64,000 nt of DNA from contig CP118523.1 of assembly GCA_029227815.1 (NCBI GenBank), forward strand, positions 3,968,001-4,032,000, written 5' to 3'. The notes below the pieces were generated by a model. It was not told where the DNA came from. It searched no databases and was given only the letters and a program-made list of their open reading frames with translations. Shown here in pieces: positions 25,436 through 37,394 of this stretch (position 1 is its first letter; the number at the start of each line of letters is the position of its first letter). A program made the translations under genes and the position numbers. Source of the DNA: Clostridiaceae bacterium M8S5. GTDB lineage: Bacteria; Bacillota; Clostridia; Tissierellales; MCWD3.

Positions 25436-27181
25436 TTATTTTTTACCTTGTACATATGCATATTTAAAATCTGTTGTTCCAAATAATGGGCTCATCAAGT
25501 TTTTGAGGTATTTTGCTCTAAATGTATTTCTATTTCTAAATACTGTTGGAGCAATTACAGCATCCTCATACAAGAGTATTTTCTCTGCTTTTTTAAAGTA
25601 CTCTAATCTTTTTGATGAATCCATTTCGTTTTGAGCCTTTGCTATGAGCTCGTCGTATTCTTCATTTACCCAACCTGTAGGACATACTAATGCTGTCGAT
25701 ACAAACATGTCTAGGAATGTCATAGGATCATTGTAATCTCCAAACCATCCCATTCCTGCTATCTGGTACTCCATATCGTCTGTTAGTTTTTGGAACATAT
25801 CCCATTTAACATATTTTGCATCCATGTTTATGCCAAGCTTTTTCTTATACATTTGTTGCATATATTCTGCATATGTTCTATCCCAATCATCTGTACCAGA
25901 CATCAACATTGTAACGGTATGCTTTGAAGGATCAGGGTCTAATCCTAACTCCTCTAATCCTTTTATTAATAACTCTTTTGGATCTGGATTTTCATCGATT
26001 ATCATTTTTATTGGTTCTTCTTTGTTAAGAGTTCTGTATTCTTGATCTCCTAATTGTAATGATGGTGCTACCCATGAATATGCTGCTGTATATAATCCAT
26101 GGAATATTACATCTGCCATGTCTTCTCTTGTTATTGACGTTGAGAATGCTTTCCTTATATTTGCATTTTTGAACAACTCATCGTTCTGGTTATAAAATTG
26201 ATAATTTGTTGAAGGATCATAGCCTTTGATGTTTACAAATCTGCCTTCTTTTTCAAACTTATCAATCCACTCTGTCTTAGTTACTCCACATGAATCTAAT
26301 GTTCCGTTGAATAGTGCATTGTATCTAGCATCGGAATCTGATATAATCTTATAATTTAATCTTTCTAATTTTACTACATCGGCTTCCCAATACGCATCAT
26401 TTTTAGCTAGTGATATCTCACTATTGTGTACCCATTTATCAAGTTTAAATGGCCCACAACTTATAAAATATTCAGCTTCTGATCCATATTTATCTCCGTA
26501 TTTTTCTACTATGTCCTTACGTTGTGGTAGCATAGTTTTGAAATATGTCAATTGCTCAAAGTATGGACAAGGCCCTTTTAATGTAAATTGTAATGTCTTA
26601 TTGTCTATTGCCTTCACTCCTACTTCATCAGCACTTGCCTTTCCAGCGTTATACTCGTTTGCACCCTTTATTGGAGCAAGTAAGAACGCATAACCAGATG
26701 CAGTATCTGGTGCAAGCACTCTTTTTATTCCGTATTCAAAATCATGTGCTGTTACCGCTTTACCATCTTCCCAATTAAAATCTCTTAAATGAAAAGTCCA
26801 AACTATACCATCTTCACTCACTTCCCATTTTTCTGCTCCTGCTGGCTTTATGATGTCATTTCCGTTTTCATCTTGCTCTATTCTTGTCAAGTTTTCCATT
26901 ACTCCTGTAAATACTGCCGATGAATATACATCTGTGCTTTTTGCTGGATCTAAAGTCTTTGGCTCTAGTAATGATACGTTGATAATTTGCTCATCATCTA
27001 GCTCTGTTTTTTCTGTTTCATCTTTCTGTTTGTCACCCTCTGATTCTGACAATTTTCCATCTACCTTAGTTTCATTTTCTTTTACATTTTGTGGTTCATC
27101 ATCTTTGTTTGAACATCCCACAATAAATGCACTAAGAGATAGAACTACAACTAATAACAACGCTAACAGTTTCTTAGTCAA
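25436..27181 (-). CDS. oppA: Oligopeptide-binding lipoprotein OppA
   Basis: 581 residues. Lipoprotein signal MTKKLLALLLVVV with a Cys in FIVGCSN, then a Glu/Lys/Asp-rich linker and a family 5 extracellular solute-binding domain (EPKTLDPAKSTDVYSSAVF, YEFGIKRVL-like and FSTSITREDMADVI-like blocks). It captures peptides outside the membrane for OppBCDF. The start is TTG at 27181 because AAGGGGG lies 8 bases before it; the in-frame TTG at 27199 sits upstream of that site and is rejected. First gene of the cluster. Confidence 0.95.
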   Translation of the reverse strand: MTKKLLALLLVVVLSLSAFIVGCSNKDDEPQNVKENETKVDGKLSESEGDKQKDETEKTELDDEQIINVSLLEPKTLDPAKSTDVYSSAVFTGVMENLTRIEQDENGNDIIKPAGAEKWEVSEDGIVWTFHLRDFNWEDGKAVTAHDFEYGIKRVLAPDTASGYAFLLAPIKGANEYNAGKASADEVGVKAIDNKTLQFTLKGPCPYFEQLTYFKTMLPQRKDIVEKYGDKYGSEAEYFISCGPFKLDKWVHNSEISLAKNDAYWEADVVKLERLNYKIISDSDARYNALFNGTLDSCGVTKTEWIDKFEKEGRFVNIKGYDPSTNYQFYNQNDELFKNANIRKAFSTSITREDMADVIFHGLYTAAYSWVAPSLQLGDQEYRTLNKEEPIKMIIDENPDPKELLIKGLEELGLDPDPSKHTVTMLMSGTDDWDRTYAEYMQQMYKKKLGINMDAKYVKWDMFQKLTDDMEYQIAGMGWFGDYNDPMTFLDMFVSTALVCPTGWVNEEYDELIAKAQNEMDSSKRLEYFKKAEKILLYEDAVIAPTVFRNRNTFRAKYLKNLMSPLFGTTDFKYAYVQGKK

Positions 27182-27383
27182 GTAAAATACCCCCTTCAAA
27201 TTATTTTTTGGTATATGGTTTTATGATAAATTATTGGATGTAATTTTCTATAATGAATTGAAAAGCTATTATTTAAATTATATGAATCATACAGGGTAAA
27301 TTATGTTTATTTATATTGTTATAATTTGTTAACATCTATTTACTAAATGAATAATTTGTTATACTAAACTAATTCTTAATAAA

Positions 27384-27422
27384 AAAACCACCTCAAGACA
27401 TATCTCTTGAAATGGTTTTGCT
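27384..27422 (-). terminator. Terminator of the greA-lysS operon
   Basis: AAAACCATTTCAAGA and TCTTGAGGTGGTTTT pair with one or two mismatches around a short loop, followed by seven T on the minus strand, right after lysS. Confidence 0.9.
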
Positions 27423-27435
27423 TTCTTCTAATATT

Positions 27436-29398
<1,963 letters not shown>

Positions 29399-29428
29399 TT
29401 ACTCTCTCTCCCTTGCTATAATTTTAAG

Positions 29429-29452
29429 AAACAAAACCAAAAGGTTTTGTTA
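29429..29452 (-). promoter_or_regulatory. Terminator-like hairpin in the greA leader
   Basis: AACAAAACC and GGTTTTGTT form a perfect 9 bp stem with a TTTT loop, followed by a weak T run (TTTCTT). It lies between the greA promoter and greA, so it could attenuate greA-lysS or simply end the dusB transcript. Confidence 0.6.
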
Positions 29453-29494
29453 TTATCTTCAATTTACAAACTTTACCTTTATTTTATGTTGATT

Positions 29495-29523
29495 ATTATA
29501 TTTTAGTTACTCGTTGTTGTCAA
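29495..29523 (-). promoter_or_regulatory. Consensus sigma-A promoter for greA-lysS
   Basis: Perfect TTGACA (29518-29523) and TATAAT (29495-29500) with a 17 bp spacer, about 97 bp upstream of the greA start. Confidence 0.9.
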
Positions 29524-29565
29524 TAGTAATAAATCCATCAATTACTCTAGAACATATATTTTATT

Positions 29566-30534
29566 CTATTTTATTCCTTCTAAAAACACTCTTAAAGCTT
29601 TTATCATATCGTCTTTATTGTTATATGTGTTTATTTTTCCTCTAAGCTCTGCAGAATTTTTCATTCCTTTTGTATACCATCCTATATGCTTTCTCATTTC
29701 TTTTACTGCTATGTCTTCTCTTTTTACTGTACATAGTAGCCTCAAATGTCTTATTGCCATATCTATCTTTTCCCCATCTGTTGGCTGTGGTAAATGCTCT
29801 CCTCTGAATAAAGCAAGTATCCTACTAAAAATCCAAGGATTCCCTCTGCATCCTCTACCTATCATAACAGCATCACAATTGGTTTGATTAATCATTCTAA
29901 GTGCATCTTGTGGCTCAAATATATCACCATTTCCAATCACAGGTATGCTGACTGCTTTTTTTACTTCTTTTATTATGTCCCAGTTTGCTGTTCCACTATA
30001 AAATTGCTCTCTCGTTCTTCCATGAACTGCTACAGCCGATGCTCCTGCCTGCTCTATAGTTTTAGCCACCTCTACTGCGTTTATGCTATTAGCATCCCAT
30101 CCTGTTCTTATTTTTACTGTTATAGGTTTACTTGAAACATCAACTAAAGATTTAACAATATCTTTTATTTGCTCTGGTTTTTTTAATAGTGCACTACCAT
30201 CACCATTTTTAACTACTTTAGGTACTGGACAACCCATATTGACATCTATTATGTCTATATCTTCTCTTTTGTTAAGCTTAGTATATACTATTTCACTCAT
30301 TATTTTAGGATCTGATCCAAAGATTTGAGCTGCTATAGGCCTCTCTTTATCATTTGTAATCAGTAATTCTTCTGTTTTTTTATCGTTATAATACATACCC
30401 TTACAGCTTACCATTTCGCTATAAACTAGACCAGCTCCTTGTTCTTTACATAATATTCTAAATGGCATATCTGTAATTCCTGCTAAAGGAGCTAAGAAGA
30501 CATTATTGGTTATTTCTATATTGCCAATTTTCAT
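29566..30534 (-). CDS. dusB: tRNA-dihydrouridine synthase (DusB type)
   Basis: 322 residues. FMN-dependent TIM barrel with APLAGITDMPFR at the N-terminus, the catalytic Cys in DVNMGCPVPKV, KIRTGWD, and the FMN-phosphate loop GNGDIFEPQDA followed by DAVMIGRGCRGNPWIF. It reduces uridines in the tRNA D-loop. GGGTG precedes the ATG. It often sits beside greA and lysS in clostridia, as here. Confidence 0.95.
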   Translation of the reverse strand: MKIGNIEITNNVFLAPLAGITDMPFRILCKEQGAGLVYSEMVSCKGMYYNDKKTEELLITNDKERPIAAQIFGSDPKIMSEIVYTKLNKREDIDIIDVNMGCPVPKVVKNGDGSALLKKPEQIKDIVKSLVDVSSKPITVKIRTGWDANSINAVEVAKTIEQAGASAVAVHGRTREQFYSGTANWDIIKEVKKAVSIPVIGNGDIFEPQDALRMINQTNCDAVMIGRGCRGNPWIFSRILALFRGEHLPQPTDGEKIDMAIRHLRLLCTVKREDIAVKEMRKHIGWYTKGMKNSAELRGKINTYNNKDDMIKALRVFLEGIK

Positions 30535-30731
30535 TAAATCACCCTACGTGTTTTCTTTTGCTTTTTATAATTAGTTTTTCTAGATATTATTATATATTCT
30601 TTTTGTACCTTTTTTCAAATTATTTATTTTATACATCCTAATAATATAAATAATATGCTTTAAATACTAATTAATTATACTAAAATCAGACTCTTTTATA
30701 AAGAAGATTTTAATTATCATTGTTTATAATG

Positions 30732-30765
30732 AAAACTAAAACCTGTGAATCACAGGTTTTAGTTG
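30732..30765 (-). terminator. Terminator after coaX
   Basis: AACTAAAACCTGTG and CACAGGTTTTAGTT form a perfect 14 bp stem with a 3-4 base loop, ending in TTTTC on the minus strand. The stem overlaps the coaX stop codon. Confidence 0.85.
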
Positions 30766-31559
30766 TTTTTAACTTTTGTTTTGCTATTCATTTCATATAT
30801 TATTCTTAAACCCTCTAGAGTTAAAAGCTTATCTACTTTAGTGATGGTTCTTGATTCGGAAGCTATCAATGTTGATAATCCTCCAGTTGCTATTACTTTG
30901 TTAACATCATCGTTTAACTCTTCTCTTAATTCTTCCTTCATTTTTTCTACTATTGTATCTACTAAACCAACATATCCATATATTAAGCCCGATTGCATAC
31001 TAACTATTGTATTTCTACCTATTATTTTCTTAGGTTTCTTTATTTCAACTTTAGGTAATTTAGCTGTACCGTTTACTAATGCTTCGTTTGCTATTTTTAA
31101 TCCTGGTGTTATTACTCCGCCTAAGTATTCTCCTTGCGAAGATATTGCGCAGAATGTTATCGCTGTTCCTATGTCTACTATTATTAGAGGTCCTCCGTAT
31201 TTGTTATAGGCTGATACAGCATTTACTATTCTGTCGGCACCCAATTGCCTAGGATTGTCGTATTTTATATTCATACCAGTTTTTATTCCTGGTCCTACAA
31301 CTATTGGATTCTTATTGCAGTATTTTATACTCATTGCTTTTAGTGAATACATTATATTTGGTACTACAGATGATATTACTACTGCTTCTACATTTTTTAA
31401 TGATAAATTGTTATACTGAAATAATCTATCTATAATCATACCAAATTCATCTGATGTCTTCTGTCTATCAGTTTCTATTCTCCAATAGTTCACTAATTCT
31501 TTTCCTTCATATACTCCCAATACTATATTTGTATTTCCTACATCAAATACTAAAATCAA
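30759..31559 (-). CDS. coaX: Type III pantothenate kinase
   Basis: 266 residues. ASKHA-fold kinase with the phosphate-1 motif [14 protein letters not shown] at residues 5-18, the [12 protein letters not shown] block and the phosphate-2 motif VDIGTAITF. It phosphorylates pantothenate in the first step of coenzyme A synthesis. Start is TTG after AGAGGTGG. The upstream neighbour is an ECF-type membrane protein, which suggests coupled vitamin uptake and activation. Confidence 0.95.
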   Translation of the reverse strand: MILVFDVGNTNIVLGVYEGKELVNYWRIETDRQKTSDEFGMIIDRLFQYNNLSLKNVEAVVISSVVPNIMYSLKAMSIKYCNKNPIVVGPGIKTGMNIKYDNPRQLGADRIVNAVSAYNKYGGPLIIVDIGTAITFCAISSQGEYLGGVITPGLKIANEALVNGTAKLPKVEIKKPKKIIGRNTIVSMQSGLIYGYVGLVDTIVEKMKEELREELNDDVNKVIATGGLSTLIASESRTITKVDKLLTLEGLRIIYEMNSKTKVKNN

Positions 31560-31623
31560 TGCTAGCCACCTCTTTACATATGTTTATCCTAAGTTGATAA
31601 AACTATAATCTATTTAATGCCTT

Positions 31624-32379
31624 TTAAGCTTTTTTATTCTTAATACCTACTACTACACCTGTTACTATCACCATTGCTACTATTGTCTCCGGTATACCGT
31701 TTGTTATTCCTATAGATATTATGACTTTCTTTGCTACTGCTGCACTTTTACCTATTTTTTCAACAAATTGTCCAGCATACAGTAAGTAAATCATAAATAA
31801 TACTCCTGCTGTATTCGTAATAGTACCTATAGCTGCTGCTGCAACTACTTCTATTGCTTTATCTTTAAACTTCTTATATGAGTATATCCCTACTAATAAT
31901 ATAAGTGCTATTAAAGCTCCTTCTATTATTTTTGTGATGTTGCTTATGTCTGCTAATTTTATATCATTGTAAAACTTATATGTCAAAAATCCTAATGATG
32001 CCATCCATACTAATAATAACGATATTAATGATACTTTTTTTCCTACCTTCTTAAATGCAATATATGCATAATATGATGTTACACCTATTAAGACTCTTGG
32101 TAAAATTGACACCAACGGATTTAAAAATACAAATGAAACTGGTGAAGGATTGGTCGCTGCTCTAAACAAGCTTGATGCTCCAAATATTAGACCAACTAAC
32201 ATTCCTACTATTGGTCCCTCTAATATCGCCCCTATAATTACGGGAATATGCATTATCGTAGCACTTGTTGGACCTATTGGAATAAATCCCAGTGGTGTTA
32301 ATCCTAATACTATTGATATCGCTCCAAGCATACCAATAATAGCCAGTTTTTTAACTGGCAAAGTTTTTGCTTTCTCCAT
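31624..32379 (-). CDS. ECF transporter S component, probably for pantothenate
   Basis: 251 residues, about seven hydrophobic segments. The N-terminal LAIIGMLGAISIVLGLTPLG and the IMHIPVIIGAILEGPIVGML block match substrate-binding S components of energy-coupling-factor transporters. A middle extension (about 115-165) makes it longer than the usual 170-200 residues. Start set at 32379, where GGGAGGG lies 7 bases before the ATG; an upstream in-frame ATG (32415) lacks a site. The pantothenate assignment (PanT-like) rests mainly on the coaX neighbour. Confidence 0.8.
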   Translation of the reverse strand: MEKAKTLPVKKLAIIGMLGAISIVLGLTPLGFIPIGPTSATIMHIPVIIGAILEGPIVGMLVGLIFGASSLFRAATNPSPVSFVFLNPLVSILPRVLIGVTSYYAYIAFKKVGKKVSLISLLLVWMASLGFLTYKFYNDIKLADISNITKIIEGALIALILLVGIYSYKKFKDKAIEVVAAAAIGTITNTAGVLFMIYLLYAGQFVEKIGKSAAVAKKVIISIGITNGIPETIVAMVIVTGVVVGIKNKKA

Positions 32380-32542
32380 TGTAATACCCTCCCACTCTAG
32401 TTCCTCAAATTTCAAGGATACTAGTTGATAAATTATATTATTATTACGTCTAGCTCTTATTAAGATGCTAGCTTCATATCATATTTTAACAATTTTTAAA
32501 TGTAAAATCAATTTTATTTTATATTATTTCAAATTATTTTTG

Positions 32543-33505
32543 TTATAATTTGTTTATATCTGTATAACTCAATACCTTTTTATAACTTTCAGCATATTTT
32601 ACTGAATTCTCTACTGCTTTTGCTACTACATCTGCACCCATTGTTCCAACTAAGTTTATATCTGCTTTTACTTTCCCTGTAGCTAATGCAAATAACGTGT
32701 CCCCATCAAACATTGTATGTATTGGATTTATTGCTCTTGCAAGGCCGTTGTGAGCCATTTGTGCAACTTTGTTTGCCCCTGCTTTATCTAGTATAGCATT
32801 TGTTGCTACTACTCCTATGGTTGTATTCTTCATTTGAAAGCCATCCATTTGTTTTTTTTGTTTCATTATCTCATAGGTATTGAGATGTACGTTATTTTCA
32901 TAATCATATACTCCTGCTAATTTTTCTCCTTTACCATTAAATACATCTCCAAAGCTATTTGTAACTATCAATGCTGATACCCATAAATCTCCTATATTTA
33001 AACTTGCGCTACCTATCCCTGATTTCATGGCATTGACTGGCCCTAATATCTTGCCCACTGTAGCACCCTTACCAGCTCCTATAGATCCTTGTCCACTTTG
33101 TGTATTTGATGCTTTATCACATGCTTCGTAGCCCATCTTAAAATCTGGTCTAATCATATAATCCCCAATCATTAAATCAAATATAACTGCACTACATACT
33201 ATAGGTACCTTTGTTACTCCTACGTCAAAACCTACACCACTTTCTTCTAGATACTTCATCATTCCACTTGCACTATCTAGTCCAAATGCACTTCCACCGG
33301 AAAGCATTATTCCATGTACTTTGTCAACTAGTTTCTCTGGTCTTAATAGGTCTGTTTCTCTGGTCCCTGGAGCAGACCCTCTTACGTCTACTCCTGCCGT
33401 TGCTCCTTCTTTACATATTATGGCTGTACATCCTGTCATGCCTCTATCGCTTTGTGCATGGCCCACTAATATACCCTCTACATCAGTTAAGTATCCGTTA
33501 TGCAT
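32543..33505 (-). CDS. P1 family (DmpA/NylC-type, S58) peptidase
   Basis: 320 residues. It shows the blocks MTGCTAIICKEGATAGVDVR, GSAPGTRETDLL, LSGGSAFGLDSASGMM, GSIGAGKGATVGK and NTTIGVVATNA. In this N-terminal-nucleophile family the precursor cleaves itself; by analogy with NylC/DmpA the cut is probably Asn227-Thr228, leaving Thr228 as nucleophile. Members hydrolyse N-terminal or beta-amino peptide bonds; the substrate here is unknown. Its start overlaps the birA end by 8 bp, so it is translationally coupled to birA. Confidence 0.88.
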   Translation of the reverse strand: MHNGYLTDVEGILVGHAQSDRGMTGCTAIICKEGATAGVDVRGSAPGTRETDLLRPEKLVDKVHGIMLSGGSAFGLDSASGMMKYLEESGVGFDVGVTKVPIVCSAVIFDLMIGDYMIRPDFKMGYEACDKASNTQSGQGSIGAGKGATVGKILGPVNAMKSGIGSASLNIGDLWVSALIVTNSFGDVFNGKGEKLAGVYDYENNVHLNTYEIMKQKKQMDGFQMKNTTIGVVATNAILDKAGANKVAQMAHNGLARAINPIHTMFDGDTLFALATGKVKADINLVGTMGADVVAKAVENSVKYAESYKKVLSYTDINKL

Positions 33506-34484
33506 ACCAATTAAACCCCCTTATTGAAACCTCCCCAGATAATACACTCTCTTTTTTTCCATCTTCGTATTCTACTACTAATTCTCCTTTATGGTTTAAA
33601 TCTATAGCTTTTGCTGGTATTTCCTTCCCCTTACTAATAATACTTATCTGTTTTCCTAACACTATAGATGCTTGTTTACATAAATCTATTACTTGTTTTA
33701 TATCATTTTCTTGTACAAATTTCTCATAATATTTTTCAAAGTTATTTAAAACTGTAGCTATTACTTCTTTTCTTGCTACATGTTTTTTTGCTTCTATTTT
33801 AAGTGATGTTGCAACATTTTTTATTTCCTCAGCTATTTCTTCCTTTTCTAAATTTACGTTAATTCCTATACCAACTATTATGTAATTAATTCGGCTAAGT
33901 TCTGCATTCATTTCTGTAAGTATTCCACAGACCTTCTTCTTGTTTATAACTATATCATTAGGCCACTTTATATAAGCCTCTACCCCTAGATCCTTTATAG
34001 CTTCATAAACGGCTGCTGCGCCTATCTGAGTCACTATAGCGGCATCTGAGGGTGCTATGTCTGGCTTAAGTATTAACGACATCCAAATTCCTTTGTGCTT
34101 TGGTGATACCCACGCTCTACCAAGTCTACCTTTACCCATCTTTTGTTCTTCGCTTATAATAACAGTACCGTCCTGTATGTTTATATCTTGTGCTATTTCT
34201 TTTGCTTTTGTATTTGTAGAGTCTACTGTATCTAAATGTACTATATTTCTCCCAATATAAGCTGTTTTTAGATAAGGTCTTATTTCTGATAATGTCAAAA
34301 TATCTGGCGATGTAATCAGTTTATAGCCTTTGTTAGACACCGATTGTATATCATAACCTTCATTTCTAAGCGAATTGATATGTTTCCATATTGCAGTTCT
34401 ACTAACACCTAACATTTCGCTGATTTTTTGACCTGATATGAAATCTTCTTCTCTTTTTAACAAATTCAAGATACTGTTTTTCAT
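33498..34484 (-). CDS. birA: Bifunctional biotin ligase / biotin operon repressor BirA
   Basis: 328 residues. N-terminal winged helix (about 1-60, with SGQKISEMLGVSRTAIWKHI), central ligase domain with the biotin-binding KGRLGRAW loop near 112-120 and KWPNDIVINKKKVCGIL, and a C-terminal SH3-like domain. It attaches biotin to carrier proteins; two carriers are in this window (AccB at 44411 and the decarboxylase carrier at 58230). The HTH suggests it also represses biotin genes. GGAG before the ATG. Confidence 0.95.
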   Translation of the reverse strand: MKNSILNLLKREEDFISGQKISEMLGVSRTAIWKHINSLRNEGYDIQSVSNKGYKLITSPDILTLSEIRPYLKTAYIGRNIVHLDTVDSTNTKAKEIAQDINIQDGTVIISEEQKMGKGRLGRAWVSPKHKGIWMSLILKPDIAPSDAAIVTQIGAAAVYEAIKDLGVEAYIKWPNDIVINKKKVCGILTEMNAELSRINYIIVGIGINVNLEKEEIAEEIKNVATSLKIEAKKHVARKEVIATVLNNFEKYYEKFVQENDIKQVIDLCKQASIVLGKQISIISKGKEIPAKAIDLNHKGELVVEYEDGKKESVLSGEVSIRGFNWYA

Positions 34485-34499
34485 TTTTCATTCTCCTTC

Positions 34500-34835
34500 T
34501 TAAGCAAAACTTGGGATTAAATAGATTAATATTATTGTCTCTAAGATTCTAGTTATTATATATATTATAGGTACACCTATTCTAAATTTATTCTTTTTTG
34601 TTTTGTGCTTGAATACAACCATACCTATAAGTACTCCTGTTGCACCGCCAAGAATAGATAGTGTTATAAATGTTGATTCTCTTATTCTTTGACGTTTATT
34701 TTTTGAATTCATTTTATCATAACTCATTAAGCAATAACATACTAAATTTATCAGTAATAAATATATCAAGAAGATGTATTGTGCTAAGGAAAATCCTGCA
34801 ATATTGTATTTTAGCATTTCTATATACTTATCCAT
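34500..34835 (-). CDS. DUF1294-like small membrane protein
   Basis: 111 residues with three membrane segments. The CLMSYDKMNSKNKRQRI stretch, then ILGGATGVLIGMVVFKHKTKK, matches the DUF1294 pattern (YDK, RR, LGG, HKT). Function unknown. Start set at 34835 with AAGGGTG 6 bases before it; the longer frame to 34874 has no site. It lies 16 bp upstream of birA and is probably co-transcribed. Confidence 0.8.
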   Translation of the reverse strand: MDKYIEMLKYNIAGFSLAQYIFLIYLLLINLVCYCLMSYDKMNSKNKRQRIRESTFITLSILGGATGVLIGMVVFKHKTKKNKFRIGVPIIYIITRILETIILIYLIPSFA

Positions 34836-34935
34836 AAAATCACCCTTTTCTAAACCTCTTTTAAATTTTACCACTTGTCTTTACTTTAAACAAATCAAAA
34901 TAGGTGTTGTATTGAAATTTTAATTTAAATATAAC

Positions 34936-34963
34936 AAAAAGATGTCATATAAAACATCTTTTC
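34936..34963 (-). terminator. Terminator of the acc-fab operon
   Basis: AAAAGATGT and ACATCTTTTT form a 9-10 bp stem with an 8-base loop and T run on the minus strand, right after fabZ. Confidence 0.85.
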
Positions 34964-34977
34964 GCTGTTAGTACATT

Positions 34978-35403
34978 TTATTTTTCTATTGCAAACATTA
35001 ACTCTGCTTCTACAGCAACTTCATCTCCTACATAAGCTATAGCATTTCCTATGCCTACTGGTCCTTTTGTTCTAACTATCTCTGTTTCTAGTCTAAGAAC
35101 ATCCCCTGGTTTTACTTTTCTTTTGAATTTGGCTTTCTTAATTCCACCAAAGTACGCTATTTTACCTTTATTTTCTTCTAGGCTAAGAATTGCAACTGCA
35201 CCTGTTTGTGCAAGTGCTTCTATTATTAATACTCCTGGCATAACATGCTCTTTTGGAAAATGCCCTAGGAAAAAATATTCATTTGCTGTCACACATTTAT
35301 ATCCTACTGCTTTTTTACCCGGTACTAGCTCTTCTATCTTATCTATCAGTAAAAATGGATATCTATGTGGTATAATTTCTTGTATTTGATTGCTATCTAG
35401 CAT
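34978..35403 (-). CDS. fabZ: 3-hydroxyacyl-ACP dehydratase FabZ
   Basis: 141 residues, hot-dog fold. It has [13 protein letters not shown] and the catalytic segment [20 protein letters not shown] with the His and Glu of the active site. It removes water from 3-hydroxyacyl-ACP in fatty acid elongation. The start is 35403: the GGGGTGA site lies in the end of fabF and only one base separates the fabF stop from this ATG. No FabM or FabA homologue is visible in the operon, so the route to unsaturated fatty acids is unclear. Confidence 0.95.
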   Translation of the reverse strand: MLDSNQIQEIIPHRYPFLLIDKIEELVPGKKAVGYKCVTANEYFFLGHFPKEHVMPGVLIIEALAQTGAVAILSLEENKGKIAYFGGIKKAKFKRKVKPGDVLRLETEIVRTKGPVGIGNAIAYVGDEVAVEAELMFAIEK

Positions 35404-35404
35404 T

Positions 35405-36640
35405 TTATTCACCCCACTTCTTGAACAACAACGCTGCATTATGTCCACCAAATCCTAACGAATTTGACATTGCATATTTAATATCTGATTCTCTTCCTAC
35501 TTTTGCAATGTAATCTAAATCACATTCTGGATCAGCTTTTTCTAAGCCAATTGTTGGTGGAATAAAGCTATTATCTAATGCTTTACTACATACTACTGCT
35601 TCTATTGCTCCTGCTCCTCCAAGTAAATGTCCTGTCATTGATTTTGTTGAGCTAACTGCTACTTTTTCTGCATCTTGACCAAATACTTGTTTTATAGCTT
35701 GCGTTTCAAATTTATCATTATATGGTGTACTAGTTCCATGCGCATTTATATAAGATACTTCTCTGTGAGTGATTCCAGCCTCATTTATTGCTAAATTCAT
35801 AGCTTTTGCTGCTCCTTCTCCTCCCGGTGCTGGTGCGGTTATGTGATACGCATCGCATGTTGCTCCGTAACCAACTATCTCAGCATATATACGTGCATTT
35901 CTTTTTTTTGCATGCTCTAGTTCTTCTATTATTAGTATACCTGCCCCTTCACCTATTACAAATCCATCTCTATCTACATCAAATGGTATTGAAGCTCTTT
36001 TTGGATCCTCTGATGTGCTTAATGCTTTCATTGAAGCAAAACCCGCTACTGTCATTGGAGTTATACTTGCATCACTACCTCCTGTGAGCATAATATCTGC
36101 ATTACCATATTTAATTGCTCTAAATGCTTCTCCTACTGCATTTGTACCTGATGCACATGCTGTTACTACAGTATTACATATATTCTTAGCTCCTAACATT
36201 ATCGCAATTTGCCCTGCTGCTAGGTTACTTATTGCCATAGGTATATAAAATGGCGAAATTCTACCAGCACCTTTTTTTAGAAACACACTATGTTGGGACT
36301 CTATTGTTCTTATCCCTCCAATACCGCTTCCAAGTATTACTCCCATTCTATCAGAATCAACTAATTCTTTATCAAGCCCTGAATCATCATATGCAAGCTT
36401 AGCTGCTGAAACTGCAAATTGACAAAATCTGTCCATCCTCTTAGCTGATTTCTTATCTATAAAATCTTCTGGCTTAAAATCTTTTACCTCTGAAGCTACT
36501 TTTACATTACTATCTTCTGTATTATAGCTTTGTATATAATCTATTCCACATACTCCATTCTTGATGTTATCCCAAAATAACTCTACATTATTTCCTAATG
36601 AAGATATTACTCCCAGTCCTGTTATTACTACTCTTTTCAT
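35405..36640 (-). CDS. fabF: Beta-ketoacyl-ACP synthase II FabF
   Basis: 411 residues. Thiolase fold with the catalytic Cys in [11 protein letters not shown] and the two His in [14 protein letters not shown] and [12 protein letters not shown]. It condenses malonyl-ACP with growing acyl-ACP. Start placed at 36640 (MKRVVITG), 7 bases after AAGGAGGGA; the longer in-frame ATG at 36670 lies upstream of that site. 13 bp after fabG. Confidence 0.96.
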   Translation of the reverse strand: MKRVVITGLGVISSLGNNVELFWDNIKNGVCGIDYIQSYNTEDSNVKVASEVKDFKPEDFIDKKSAKRMDRFCQFAVSAAKLAYDDSGLDKELVDSDRMGVILGSGIGGIRTIESQHSVFLKKGAGRISPFYIPMAISNLAAGQIAIMLGAKNICNTVVTACASGTNAVGEAFRAIKYGNADIMLTGGSDASITPMTVAGFASMKALSTSEDPKRASIPFDVDRDGFVIGEGAGILIIEELEHAKKRNARIYAEIVGYGATCDAYHITAPAPGGEGAAKAMNLAINEAGITHREVSYINAHGTSTPYNDKFETQAIKQVFGQDAEKVAVSSTKSMTGHLLGGAGAIEAVVCSKALDNSFIPPTIGLEKADPECDLDYIAKVGRESDIKYAMSNSLGFGGHNAALLFKKWGE

Positions 36641-36653
36641 AAATAATCCCTCC

Positions 36654-37394
36654 TTATATAACCATTCCACCGTCTATATTTATAACCTGTCCTGTTATAT
36701 AGTTTGCATCCTGAGAAGCTAAAAAGGCTACCGCATTAGCAATGTCCTCAGGTTTTCCTATTCTTTTAAGTGGTATAATATCTAATATTGCATCTTTTAT
36801 TTTATCAGTTAGTTTATCAGTCATCTTTGTTTCTATAAATCCTGGCGCAACTGCATTAACTGTAACCCCTCTTGTAGCTAGTTCTTTTGCTAATGATTTT
36901 GTAAGCCCTATAACTCCAGCTTTGGAAGCTGCATAATTGCTTTGACCTGCATTTCCTGTGATCCCTATAACTGACGATATGTTTATAATACTACCTGACC
37001 TTTGTTTTAACATAATCTTTGAAGCATGTTTACAGCAGTTAAAGCATCCTTTTAAATTTGTTGCTATTACGCTATCAAAATCTTCTTCTTTCATTTTTAT
37101 TATCAAGTTATCTCTTGTTATACCAGCATTGTTAACTAATATATCAACACTACCGAATTTGTCTTTTGCTTCATCTATAATTCTTTTGGCTTCGTCGAAA
37201 TTGCTTACATTTCCTTTAACGGCAATTGCATTTCCGCCTTCCTTAATTATTTCATCTACAACTTCTTTTGCTTCATCTAAATTTGAATTATAGTTAACAA
37301 CTACATTAGCATTCATACTAGCTAATTTTATAGCTATAGCTTTTCCTATCCCTCTACTAGCTCCTGTTATAATGGCTGTTTTATTTGTTAACAT
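36654..37394 (-). CDS. fabG: 3-oxoacyl-ACP reductase FabG
   Basis: 246 residues, short-chain dehydrogenase. Cofactor motif TGASRGIGKAIA near the N-terminus, NNAG at about 90, catalytic Ser in ISSVIGITGNAGQ, and YxxxK in NYAASKAG. It reduces 3-oxoacyl-ACP with NADPH. Its start overlaps the fabD stop by 7 bases, and GGAGG lies inside fabD. Confidence 0.96.
   Translation of the reverse strand: MLTNKTAIITGASRGIGKAIAIKLASMNANVVVNYNSNLDEAKEVVDEIIKEGGNAIAVKGNVSNFDEAKRIIDEAKDKFGSVDILVNNAGITRDNLIIKMKEEDFDSVIATNLKGCFNCCKHASKIMLKQRSGSIINISSVIGITGNAGQSNYAASKAGVIGLTKSLAKELATRGVTVNAVAPGFIETKMTDKLTDKIKDAILDIIPLKRIGKPEDIANAVAFLASQDANYITGQVINIDGGMVI

Noticed and set aside
26850-27185. 111-codon plus-strand ORF opposite oppA
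   Set aside because: Ser/Phe-rich shadow of the oppA signal and linker region.
32416-32542. Riboswitch upstream of the ECF S component
   Set aside because: Only a short imperfect hairpin (CTAGC/GCTAG) is visible, with no recognisable riboswitch core.
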